Assembly (NCBI GenBank): GCA_949130485.1
Contig: OX422198.1
Location: 7,103,763 to 7,167,762 of the forward strand
Direction of reading: 5' to 3'
Length of the DNA stretch: 64,000 nt
DNA from: Agelas oroides
Taxonomy: Eukaryota; Porifera; Demospongiae; Agelasida; Agelasidae
Shown here: positions 1 to 10,149 of the stretch, piece after piece
How positions within the stretch are numbered: position 1 is the stretch's first letter
Layout: each line of letters starts with the position of its first letter
The notes under the pieces: generated by a model
What the model was told of the DNA's origin: nothing
What the model saw: the letters and a program-made list of their open reading frames with translations, nothing else
The model's database searches: none
Made by a program: the position numbers and the translations under genes

Positions 1-901
1 AAAAACCCTCCCACAGCCTCATGCTGCACATGGACGTCTCTGGCATCAGAAACCCCAGTTCCTTGGAGCTCGGGTCATCCTTAGACTGCAGCAACAAAGA
101 GTTTCTGTACAGCCCGTAGCTACCTCCCACGCTCAATTTTGGAGGCGTGTCTTTCAAAACATTGTTGAAATGTTCCGAATCGAGTGGGAGTGCACCTGTT
201 GTGCAGTAATCATCACCACTGCCAAAAATGTAATAAAGAGGATTTAGACACTCTTCGTTTTCTTCCTTGCTGAACGACTCCCTCCACCTGCCCCAAGCAG
301 AGAGCAGCGGCCCTTCGTGGTTGTCAGAGAACACCATTGATTCATCCCCAATGCCAAAGAAGCTAACTCGCTTGCTGTGCAATGAAGCCTGCATCCGTCG
401 CTTGGCAGAGTCAAAGACAAATGTGCCATAGAGGCAGCTGTGTATTACCTCGTAGAGATGAAGGAGATAGAACTCGGAAAACTCAAAGGCAGAGGGAAAC
501 TGACGTGACAGCTGCCAAACACAATCAAGGAAAATGAGAAATACCGGAGCCTGTAGGAGGGAGGTGGAGAGGGTGGGAGGGAGGGAGGGAGGGAGGGAGG
601 GAGGGAGGAGAGGGAGGGAGGGAGGGAGGGAGGGAGGGAGGAGAGGGAGGGAGGGAGGGAGGGAGGGAAGATGGGAAGATGGGAAGGAGGGAGGGAGGAA
701 GGGAGGAAAGTGAGAGAGGCAGTTCCATAAAATTTGCTGCTTCTTGTTGAAAGAGGCATGTGTGTGTGTCTGAGTAAATTCATGACACAGTGGAAATGCC
801 AAAGAGAAGAATTACAAGTTGTAAGGACCAATCCTACATTCCAGCAGGTTGGGTGTGGTGCAGTAATTGAAATACTTATCAGCAAAAGTTGCAAAGAAGC
901 A

Positions 902-944
<43 letters not shown>

Positions 945-3900
945 CACACCACACACACACACACACGCACACCACACACACGCACACCACACACACGCGC
1001 ACGCACACCACACACACACACGCGCACACACACCACACACACACACGCACACACACACCACACACACACACACACACACATGCACACTACACACCTCCTG
1101 TAGTTGCTCCTCACTCCCGTAGGTGAGAGAGTCTATGATGAAGCCGTGCCGTGTCATGAAGGGGTGTCCCATGGCCACCCACTCCTTCTGTATCAGCGCC
1201 TCAAAGCCAGGAATGGAACGAAAGTGTGCATCAGCCATCAGCTGTACCAGGGAGGAGATTACACAGCTCAAGTCTCGACCATCGTTCTCTGGGTGAGCGT
1301 GTGTGCATGTGTGTGGGTGAGTGTGGTGTGTGTGGGTAGCGTGGTGTGTGTGCATGTGTGTGGGTGAGTGTGGTGTGTGTGCATGTGTGTGGGTGAGTGT
1401 GGTGTGTGTGTATGTGTGTATGATGTGGTATGTGTGCATATGTGTGTGTGAGTGTGGTGTGTATGCATGTGTGTGGTGTGTGGTGTGTGGGTGAGTGTGG
1501 TGTGTTTGTGTATGATGTGGTACGTGTGCATATGTGTGGGTGAGTGTGGTGTGTATGCATGTGATTTGTGTGGGTAAGTGTGGTACAGGATGTATGCGTG
1601 CACATCTGCATGTATTTCCAAATACCAAGCACTGGTGCCTATTATCCCAATTTTACGGTACCCCATTGAAGAAAAGTACATTCACTACCTTTCAATTTCA
1701 CAAATCAGTATTCATCTTCTTATCTGGTCCTCATCCCTCTCCCCACACTCCCTCCCACCACACACATCTTCACTCACCAAGTAGCATGGCACATCTCCTC
1801 TTCACAAAGATGGTAGATGTGACTTCCTTGGCAAGCAGGAGGCATGAACGAACAAGCGCCAGCCACCCCGAGGATTCCAGAGCAGGCAGCCAGTGACGGT
1901 CCAGAGATAAAAGTTCTGACAGTGTCACTGGAGGAAGGAAAAACAAACTGCATCACTGAATCACCTCTCCCTTTCTCCAACTTCTCTTTACTCTCCCTTT
2001 CCCTCCTCCCTCCCTTCTTCTCCCCTCCCTCTTCCCTCTCCCTCTTTCTCCCCCTCCCTTCCTCCTCCCTCCCTTCCCCCTCCTCCCTCTCACTGGGCAT
2101 GGACAGGTCCTGCATTCTGGAGAAGCCATGCTGTATCTCCTTCACTGTCCCACATAGCTTTGTGACGTTGTACTGCTGAATTGGTTTGCTCTCCACCTCG
2201 GTGTCAACATGTCTGGCCATCACTATAGCATAGAGGTAGCTGAGGGTAAGAGAATTAGGAGGAGGAGGGAGATAAAAGAGAAAAGGGACAAGAACGCAGG
2301 AGGGAAGGGGGGAGGGAGGGAGGGAGGGAGGGAGGAGGGAGAGAGATGAGGAGAAAGGTCAATCACAACTGCCTATACCTGCAACAGTTTGAATGTCCTT
2401 AAATGATAGTATGTAACCACAAAAAATAACATGAAATTAGTGGTTGTATATTTGATGGAGGGAGGGAGCTGTTCTAATTGATCAGTTAGCTACAAAGCAT
2501 GTGCAGTCACTATGTCACACAAGATGAACACAGCTCCATTTCAAGGACCTGTCCAGCTTCTCGTTGCATTTCTATACTGCAAGTAACAAAAAGGCTGGTG
2601 GGGACCTGGGAACAAGGCTAAAGTGAACATACTTGGGGTCCGGGGCTTCTGACTGATCCTCTACTACTGGGAGTGCCCCTCTCGTTAATGACACACCGGT
2701 ATGGGGATGGGACCAACACCACACCTGGATTACATGGGAACCAGACAGATAGATTACACACAGAACAGTCACACAAATGCAACATCACAAACAGCATTGG
2801 TGGCATATTACCACATGTGTAAAACTTACCGGCAGTCTGTTGTGCACGTGGAGGCTGGCTGCATAAACCAGCATGCTTTCACTGATGTTGGTGGGACACA
2901 CAAAGTAAGGACAGAGGCTGGAGTGAAAGAGAGAGCAAGAAAGGACAGAGGCTGGAGTGAAAAGGAGAGCAAGAAAGGACAGAGGCTGGAGTGAAAGAGA
3001 GAGCAAGAAAGGACAGAGGCTGGAGTGAAAGGGAGAGCAAGAAAGGACAGAGGCTGGAGTGAAAGGGAGAGCAAGAAAGGACAGAGGCTGGAGTGAAAGG
3101 GAGAGCAAGGAAAGGACAGAGGCTGGAGTGAAAGGGAGAGCAAGAAAGGACAGAGGCTGGAGTGAAAGGGAGAGCAAGAAAGGACAGAGGCTGGAGTGAA
3201 AGGGAGAGCAAGGAAAGGACAGAGGCTGGAGTGAAAGGGAGAGCAAGAAAGGACAGAGGCTGGAGTGAAAGAGAGAGCAAGAAAGGACTGGAGTGAAACA
3301 GAGAGCAAGAAAGGACAGGCTGGAGTGAAAGAGAGAGCAAGAAAGGACAGAGGCTGGAGTGAAAGGGTGAGCAAGAAAGGACAGGCTGGAGTGAAAGGGT
3401 GAGCAAGAAAGGACACAGGCTGGAGTGAAAGGGTGAGCAAGAAAGGACAGGCTGGAGTGAAAGGGAGAGCAAGAAAGGACAGAGGCTGGAGTGAAAGAGA
3501 GAGCAAGAAAGGACAGGCTGGAGTGAAAGGGAGAGCAAGGAAAGGACAGAGGCTGGAGTGAAAGGGAGAGCAGGCTGGAGTGAAAGGGAGAGCAAGAAAG
3601 GACAGAGGCTGGAGTGAAAGGGAGAGCAAGGAAAGGACAGGCTGGAGTGAAAGAAAGAGCAAGAAAGGACAGAGGCTGGAGTGAAAGAGAGAGCAAGTAA
3701 GGACAGAGACTGGAGTGAAAGGGAGAGCAAGAAAGGACAGGCTGGAGTGAAAGGGTGAGCAAGAAAGGACACAGGCTGGAGTGAAAGGGTGAGCAAGAAA
3801 GGACAGGCTGGAGTGAAAGGGTGAGCAAGAAAGGACAGGCTGGAGTGAAAGGGAGAGCAAGAAGGAACCAAGAAGTGGGGATCAAAAGTAGTTCCAATCG

Positions 3901-5910
3901 CTTTACAGTGGAACCTGTCTGTTGTGGCCATTGCTAAAACTGGTCACCTATTTATTAGGGCCACTTGTCCTGGTCCCAGTTGCACTAACCCTGTGTACAA
4001 AATGACCTGTATAAAGCTATAAAGACCAAAAAATTGCTGGTCCCATTGCGACCATTATAGAGAGGTTCAGTTACTCCACGCAGTATTAACCCTAATTGGC
4101 ATGCAATGTAGACATGGCCAGGGCCTAAAGTTTCCATGGTTACCACAAGCCCTCCTGCGCGAGCTGTGCCGCAAGATTGCTTTGAAGCAATTTGGCACAT
4201 AACTGAGAAATGAAAAATGTTCCTTTGTCTAAATTATGCACCTTCTGAGTCTAAAAGCTTGTCACTACTGGCACAATCTTAGGCCCTAAACCACAGAAGT
4301 GGAATCGAAAAGTAGCCATAAACAAGAAATCGCAGAAATGTTACAATCCTGGACCTGGAGAGGACACCACAAGACTGTAATTCAAGTTGTTCTGTACCTA
4401 TCGCACAGTTGGAAGCGTTTGTTGGCCTCCGTGACTCTCCACTGGTCGTTAGTGACACCCAGCCTATGAAGTTCTTTCTCCCAGTCACGAGGGTTCAGGA
4501 AGCTGGGAGCAAGGGCATCTACTACAGTGTGTGTGAGTGTGTGTGAGTGTGTGTGTGTGGGGGGGGTCATGTACTATGCACAAAGCGTTACTCCTTCTCC
4601 TCACCTTGTCCGTTGCTATGGCCACCTTGGACTGCCTTGAGGGTTCTGGTGTAGTCAAAGGTGAAGAGATTGTGCACGGAGGAAGGATGTGTGTGTCTGC
4701 CAATAGCACTCACCACCTGCAACATGAAATGACATTCAAAGCCATGCAACCAGTTGTTTTACTGTGTGTTTACCAAAGCTACTCCTCTCCTCCTTCCTCC
4801 CTTTTATCATTTTCTCAACTCTCCCTCCCTCCCCCCCCCCCCCCCCCCCCCACGTCCTCACTCTTATCTCCACACCCGGACCTTTCTCCCTATGCATACA
4901 CCAAAATTCATAGGCTTTCTCCCTATTCCCCCCCCCCCCCCCCACGTCCTCACTCTCATCTCCACACCAGACCTTTCTCCCCATTTCCCCCCTCCCCCAC
5001 CCCTCACTCTTATTTCTACACCCGACCTTTCTCCCTATTTCCCCCTCCCCCACCCCTCACTCTTATTTCTACACCAGACCCTTCTCCCCATTTCCCCCCT
5101 CCCCTTGGACTGATGGTCAGACTTACAGCCCCTAGATCACTCTTTGAACAGTTCTTCAAGTTAAATATCAATCTTCTCATATCCTACAAGATGTAAGAGA
5201 GAGAAACTCATCAACAACAAAATCAACAACAAAATAAAGGCAAATGTCAAGAGATCAAGAAATTTGACTGTTGACACAAGGATCATAGACACAACATTTT
5301 GTTTACTGTTGACACGAGGATCATAGACACAACATTTTGTTTACTGTTGACACAAGGACCATAGAAACAATATTTTGTTTACTGTTGACACAAGGATCAT
5401 AGACACAACATTTTGTTTACCTTGCACACTATTTCAAACTCCACAATTTTCTTGGGGAGAGATGTTCGTCCATCCAGGATCTTCCTACGTCCACCAGATA
5501 CTACAGAAACGATAGACACAAGTTTCTACCAGTGGTGTCGGGACGGGGGGGGGGGGGGGGGGGACATCCTTGCCTGCTATCTCCACTTGGAGCAAAACTA
5601 GTCTTTGGGCACAAGAAAACCCACCCAACCCTCTTAGACAAGATATGAGAACAGAGTATCACTACAGAGTAACATACAGTTCATTTTCCATTAGCCTCGT
5701 ACCCAGGCCATGTGGGAGGAGGGAAAACTGGCCTGGGTATGAGACTAGCTCACCATACTTACACACATTGACTCTGCTGATGCAGCCTAATGGGACACTC
5801 TCACTGGCTGCAAGACCCCAACTGTCCACATTGGATACCTGGAAAAAAATAACTTCCTTCCTTGCTTTGTTTGCACTTTCAATACAGAACCCATAGTGTG
5901 GGGGTTGAAG

Positions 5911-5947
<37 letters not shown>

Positions 5948-6963
5948 CAAACAACCTTCCTGAGTGAAAAGGGCCTAGTGTTACGCAAAGTCACCTACTG
6001 CACAGGGTGTGTAACATGTCTACAGCCATGTAATACACATGTATTATTTGCCTCTACAAAGTACATGTAACATATGTTTTACATGTAAAACATATGTTAC
6101 ATGTAAAACATATGTTACATGTAAAACCCATGTAATACACATGTAAAACCCATGTAATACACATGTAAAACCCATGTAATACACATGTAAAACCCATGTA
6201 ATACACATGTAAAACCCATGTAATACACATGTAAAACCCATGTAATACACATGTAAAACCCATGTAATACACATGTAAAACCCATGTTACATGTACATAA
6301 TATTAGTAAATGCACTGCATTTGCCTAGGAATTGTAATAGTAACCGCTGAAAATAGGCCCATGACAAGAAAGACGTTGGTAGTGTAACTGCATGCTTATA
6401 CCAGGGCTAGAATATTTGCATGCTAGATGGTGTATTTTCAAGTGAAATATCATAACTCTCAATAATGCACCCACCACCCCTCTTTACGAGTCTCTTAAGT
6501 TCATAGCCTATGTTGTACAATTGTATACACGTGGACACCAGAAGCACATGTACACCAGAGAGTGATGCCCTCCGCCTAGGGCCTCCCAGGTGGTAACTTA
6601 CCCTCTCTGCTGATACAGGATCAGGGACGAAGCAGCAACGATAGTTGGTACAGAGGAGTTTGCCAGTTACAGTTCGGCAGGGGAAGTCGGCAGTCACAGT
6701 GTAGTTGAGCACCTGCTGGGCCTTGTTGGCACAAGCAACTGTGATTTCCCCTGGGGGACAGATGGAGGAGAGAGGAATTAGGGGGGAAAGAGAGAAGAGG
6801 AAGAAAGTAATTATATAGCCAGCAACACATACTTTGGAAAGTAGGAAATTAGTCCTTTGTAACTGGCTAAATTCATTCAAAGGAATATTATATCAACATT
6901 GCATACTTACCCGGCAGAAAGTCCGAGTTCATCCTGTACCTTTCAAACTCAATCAACAATTGC
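1..6963 (-). CDS. MTMR10/12-like: Myotubularin-related pseudophosphatase, MTMR10/12-like (partial)
   Basis: Spliced gene on the minus strand, running off the left edge near its C-terminus. I see exons at about 6963-6908, 6771-6605, 5840-5775, 5500-5425, 5180-5125, 4690-4605, 4485-4385, 2930-2827, 2735-2635, 2243-2097, 1925-1796, 1285-1104 and 533-1. The first encodes [18 protein letters not shown], which joins the GRAM/PH-like domain ([12 protein letters not shown], then [15 protein letters not shown]). The phosphatase-like domain follows ([30 protein letters not shown]-like [46 protein letters not shown]). Where active myotubularins carry the C-x5-R loop, this protein reads [17 protein letters not shown], so the catalytic cysteine and arginine are absent. 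MTMR10 and MTMR12 share this state and are known or thought to act as adaptors of active myotubularins in phosphoinositide turnover. The initiating exon, somewhere between 6964 and 7780, was not found with confidence. MTMR10, 11 and 12 cannot be separated here. Confidence 0.88.
541..700. repeat. GGGA-type purine microsatellite
   Basis: Long run of GGGA units with a few GGAGA interruptions, in the last MTMR intron just upstream (on the minus strand) of the exon ending near 533. On the coding strand it is a very long polypyrimidine tract directly before the 3' splice site. Confidence 0.9.
898..1590. repeat. CA/TG dinucleotide-rich tracts flanking an MTMR exon
   Basis: A CA-rich block (898-1082) and a TG-rich block (1290-1590) surround the exon at 1104-1285. 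Both are degenerate microsatellites with CACACC and GCATGTGTG interruptions. Many open frames cross them, but these are low complexity only. Confidence 0.9.
2918..3862. repeat. 34-bp minisatellite carrying a 3' splice-site motif
   Basis: About 28 tandem copies of a unit of roughly 34 bp (GGCTGGAGTGAAAGGGAGAG followed by CAAGAAAGGACAGA; shorter 29-bp variants lack CAGAG). Read on the minus strand each unit is pyrimidine-rich, contains CTTTCACTCCAG and continues with CCTCTGTCC. The copy at the exon edge forms the real acceptor of the MTMR exon that begins with CCTCTGTCCTTACTTTGTG, so the array has multiplied the splice acceptor and the first bases of the exon. The region also stays open in several frames, an artefact of composition. 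Confidence 0.9.
3865..4380. other. MTMR intron, no recognisable element
   Basis: Unique-looking intron sequence between the minisatellite and the exon at 4385-4485. I see no gene, clear inverted repeat or RNA in it. Confidence 0.5.
4785..5105. repeat. C-rich imperfect repeats with poly-C runs
   Basis: Three or four imperfect copies of a CACGTCCTCACTCTTATCTC-type unit of about 70 bp alternate with long C homopolymers (near 4830 and 4930) in an MTMR intron. On the minus strand this is a G-rich tract that could form quadruplexes. A separate G run of about 20 lies at 5546-5565. Confidence 0.75.
5262..5420. repeat. Four-copy 38-bp tandem repeat
   Basis: Unit ACTGTTGACACAAGGATCAT followed by AGACACAACATTTTGTTT, about four copies with single-base differences, in an MTMR intron. 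The array ends right at the donor side of the exon at 5425. Confidence 0.9.
5692..5747. repeat. Short hairpin, TAGCCTCGTTCCCAGGC family
   Basis: Left end TAGCCTCGTACCCAGGCCA, right end TGGCCTGGGTATGAGACTA; the ends are inverted copies around a loop of about 18 bp. One member of the dispersed hairpin family found throughout the window. Confidence 0.8.
6060..6297. repeat. Tandem repeat of ACATGTAAAACCCATGTAAT
   Basis: About eight near-perfect 20-bp units, each with two ACATGT-type palindromic halves, preceded by three copies of an ACATATGTTACATGTAAA variant. It lies in the large MTMR intron between exons at 5840 and 6605. Open frames across it are repeat artefacts. Confidence 0.92.
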
Positions 6964-7822
6964 CTAAAAAAGAGTTACAGTAGGACTGATAAAGAACTTG
7001 AAAATAAAGCATGGTCACATGTCTAGATTGTTTATAAATGAGGCCAGTATGTACACTAAACTGTTTACACGTTAAAGTGTCTACTATCAGCTACACATGC
7101 ACACCACTCAACATCAGAACAATGGACTAATATTAGTGTAGCCTCGTTCCTAGGCCTTCCCAACCCTTTGAGCACTATACTATAAGCAATCAAAATCTGG
7201 AGGCGGGGACAGCCTGGAAATGGGGCTACTGCTTATTAGCACCCAACTCAGTGGATGCCTTGGTAACTAAGCTTGCCTCGATTATCATACTAGGAAAGTT
7301 CCACTGATAACCATGGTATACACAGAAATAGTATCTAACTGGCTCCTTTAATCCTACTCTGCTAACCAATATATCCATGTGGTGTACAACCTTGATCCGT
7401 CTAATTAGATTTCTGATAGTGAACATCAACTTTGGCATCTAGGCAACACCTCCTCGAGTAGCAGTAATTCAACACAACTCCTGCCCTAGCGCTAGTTGCT
7501 TAGGAAACCAGCTCACTTAGTCTCTCAAACTGATATGCTACTTTGATTAACACCTTCCATGCGAAAGCAAAAAGGTTAATTAAAACAACGTTCCTTTCCC
7601 CACTTATGGCTTGAGAATAAGCTTATGTAGAGCCTGACTCGTGTATCTGCGATATCTACTTTGTCTTCAGAAAGTATTATTAGTACACTTACTGTCGTCA
7701 ATCATGCTAGATCTACCTTCACAAGTTCACGATCTTCGGCTTCGCTTGTGTGTTCCTGAACTCCACCCGTTTCTGATCACATACATTTGTGCGCATGCGT
7801 GTGTCTGCAAAAGCCCGCGGCA
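6964..7822. other. Region between MTMR and the membrane-protein gene
   Basis: Should contain the first exon(s) and promoter of the MTMR gene and the 5' region of the divergent plus-strand gene. A short candidate ATG followed by a GTAAGTGT donor occurs on the minus strand near 7693-7705, but its phase does not fit the exon at 6963. A degenerate TAGCCTCGTTCCTAGGCC hairpin spans about 7138-7230. Nothing else is recognised. Confidence 0.45.
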
Positions 7823-10046
7823 ATGTCTCGAGCATACGGTGCAATGGCAAGAACGAAGCTGTTCTCTCCCAGGGAGAAGCTTCCAAGGGAAGCACTGACA
7901 GCTACAAGCAACCACAGAAGCAAAATTGCTACTATAAGGGACCATTGGGAACAATGCCCATTTGAAAACAGCGAAGGAGACATAAACAGGGCGGACCAAT
8001 TCAAGACGAATGCTACACGGCCACTTCGACGTACTGTGGACAAAGATAAACTACCCGGAGGTACGGTGTATGCAGCTCAGAGGGAGCTGGTTAAACGGCA
8101 CTACGAGGCAAAGTCCAAGATTGACGGTATCAGCGGTATTGGAGGCGGGATCAGCTTGTGGCCTGCTATGGATGACATGCGGCTGTCTGGTTCTGACACC
8201 GTGAGACTGGCTGTACTTTGTGTTGTGCTGGTGGTTGCTACTCTGACAGTATTCTACTCATTTCATGGTAGCCTATACCAGTATGCATTTGTTAATTTTG
8301 ACCATCATATCATGGTGAACCAAGTCCAGTGTTGGTCTTGCAAGCCGGACGCACTTCTGCAGAAGTGCATCCGGCTTGCAAGATAGTCTCGTGGGGTGAG
8401 AGTCTGGCCTGCGAGACTAGTTTGATGTGCACATGTACTGTTGACTTCACTTTTCTTCAATTAGCATAATATGAGCATATCAGCTTGCTAACACACATGC
8501 ACTTGTACACATGCATGCAAGTGTGTACTTCTAGTATCTTCCACACTGGTGCTGGCGATGTAAGCCCACATATGTTTCATCGTGATTAGAACTCAACTTA
8601 TGTCAGTTCCTCCACAATTAGGTACACATGTCACCAAACTAAAGCATTATTCCTCCAAGTTGGAAGACTTTCATTCCCTTCACCCACTGAGCATAAACTC
8701 AGATCAGGAATATTTCACCGAGCAACTAATGAGCTGGCACAATGGCTTCTTACAACTGCAGGTTAATAATTAAGGTAGAATTTTTTTGTATGATTGTTTG
8801 TTTTTATGCTTGTTTTTTTCCAAATCAAGTTTCCGTTTTCTTTCAATCAAGGACTCAATTCACAGAGATTTTGATGTTATCTGGTCTGAATGTTCTCCTA
8901 TTGACGTAGCATTCCTGGTTCTCTATTCAGTAAGTCTAGGGTAGACTGTGAGACACAGCTAGCCTCGTTCCCAGGCCCTCGCCCAGCTTCCCGTCGCTTG
9001 CAGTACTCTCCTGCTTTGCCGTACTGCAAGCGACGGGAAGCTGGGCAAGGGCCAGGGAACGAGGCTAAGACACAGCTATGGCTCATAACTTCTGCAAGCC
9101 ACCTTGTAGAACCCAAGCTATGAAGTATCCTCATACCCAGGTCATGTAGCTTGGGTAGTTATCTCAGAGTGAATTATATATACATGCAACCTGGTTTATC
9201 TGTGTTTCACTCATGGCTTGCAAATGATATTTCATCCACTTGCTCATCCTCAGTTTGGTATCGTCATCTTGCTCTACTTTCTTGTGGACAACATGTTCTC
9301 AAAGAACAGACTCACTCCTAGAAGAATCAAAATCTGGTGAGTGGCGACTTTTGGTGTCACCACATCCACTCTGACTTTCTGGTCCTGTATGGCTGCAGGA
9401 TATCGTTGCTATGTGTGGTCATGACTTGGACGCTGCTCTTTTTCTATCTTCTGATGTGTGCTCAAGCAATTGAGACAGCTACTCAAAACACCGTCCATGC
9501 ACTTAGCAATGAGTTGGTAAGTGAGTAGTAACCACTGGAGACGATCTGTCTGCATGTGTGCTATAGCTTTCACTGTCAGGGTATGCAAAATCAATCGTTA
9601 GTTTCTTAATCCTGTTCATGCCCATTTTACCCTTTTCTTCTCTTGGTGGGTAGAGTTTGGGCAACGAGACTACACTGGTTGGGTGAAAATTTCTTTGCAA
9701 AATATGACCAGAAGTTATTAAAAGACCATTCTGACTACCATCTCTAGTATGGATAGTTAATAGGATGAGAAACTAATAATGAAGTTTGCTAACAGTGCAT
9801 TTCTCACTATGGCAGGCTGATCTTGTCAAGACCCCGCTGATCTTGTCACAGTACCATGATGTGCTGCTCTACTGGAGAACTAGGTGTCTTCCTCCCTCCA
9901 CAAGAGGCACCCTCTCCATCATGGGGATATTGCAGGTCCAAGATGTAGCCTATTTTCTTCAGTACTATAGTCTCCCAATATTCACAGCCCTCTGCACACC
10001 AATTGTGAAAATCATCATCTCATTAAAAGCAGTGTATAAACGCTGA
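7823..10046 (+). CDS. Multi-pass membrane protein of unknown family
   Basis: Six exons join in phase: 7823-8267, 8622-8761, 8852-8929, 9254-9336, 9399-9516 and 9816-10046, giving about 364 residues. I do not recognise the family. The N-terminal 125 residues are hydrophilic and basic (TRPLRRTVDKDKLPGG, QRELVKRHYEAKSKID). Hydrophobic segments follow at about 129-148 (LAVLCVVLVVATLTVFYSF), 213-238 (VAFLVLYSFGIVILLYFLVD), 250-273 (SLLCVVMTWTLLFFYLLMCA) and a weaker one at 335-358. The loop between the first two is soluble (KHYSSKLEDFHSLHPLS). A start 7 codons later (MARTKLFS) is equally possible, and a start 12 codons upstream cannot be excluded. All junctions have GT-AG borders and preserved phase, so the gene is likely real. 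It converges on PMS1, with 103 bp between the stop codons. Confidence 0.75.
8336..8383. repeat. 48-bp near-perfect palindrome
   Basis: TCTTGCAAGCCGGACGCACT and its inverted copy meet at CTGCAG with no spacer; 24-bp arms with one mismatch. It sits in intron 1 of the membrane-protein gene, about 70 bp after the donor. Confidence 0.9.
8960..9067. repeat. Long hairpin, TAGCCTCGTTCCCAGGC family
   Basis: 108-bp inverted repeat. Arms begin TAGCCTCGTTCCCAGGCC and continue through CCCAGCTTCCCGTCGCTTGC before a loop of about 25 bp. One of the longest and best-paired members of the family. Confidence 0.9.
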
Positions 10047-10149
10047 TGCACACGTTGAATAGGTATCCATTAAATGTGTTCTGTGTTGTAAAATATATAT
10101 ATATACTGCTTTATATGCTGTGATTATGATTTATGTACTTGTGTGAAAA

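Noticed and set aside
445-1681. Cys/Val- or His/Thr-rich open frames on both strands
   Set aside because: They are translations of CA/TG and GGGA microsatellites. The real coding segments here are the MTMR exons in other frames.
2785-3931. Long minus-strand open frames of 340-370 codons over the MTMR intron
   Set aside because: They are translations of the 34-bp minisatellite. Only the last 70 bases or so belong to a real MTMR exon.
6044-6315. Three overlapping open frames with [11 protein letters not shown]-type repeats
   Set aside because: Translation of a 20-bp tandem repeat inside an MTMR intron.
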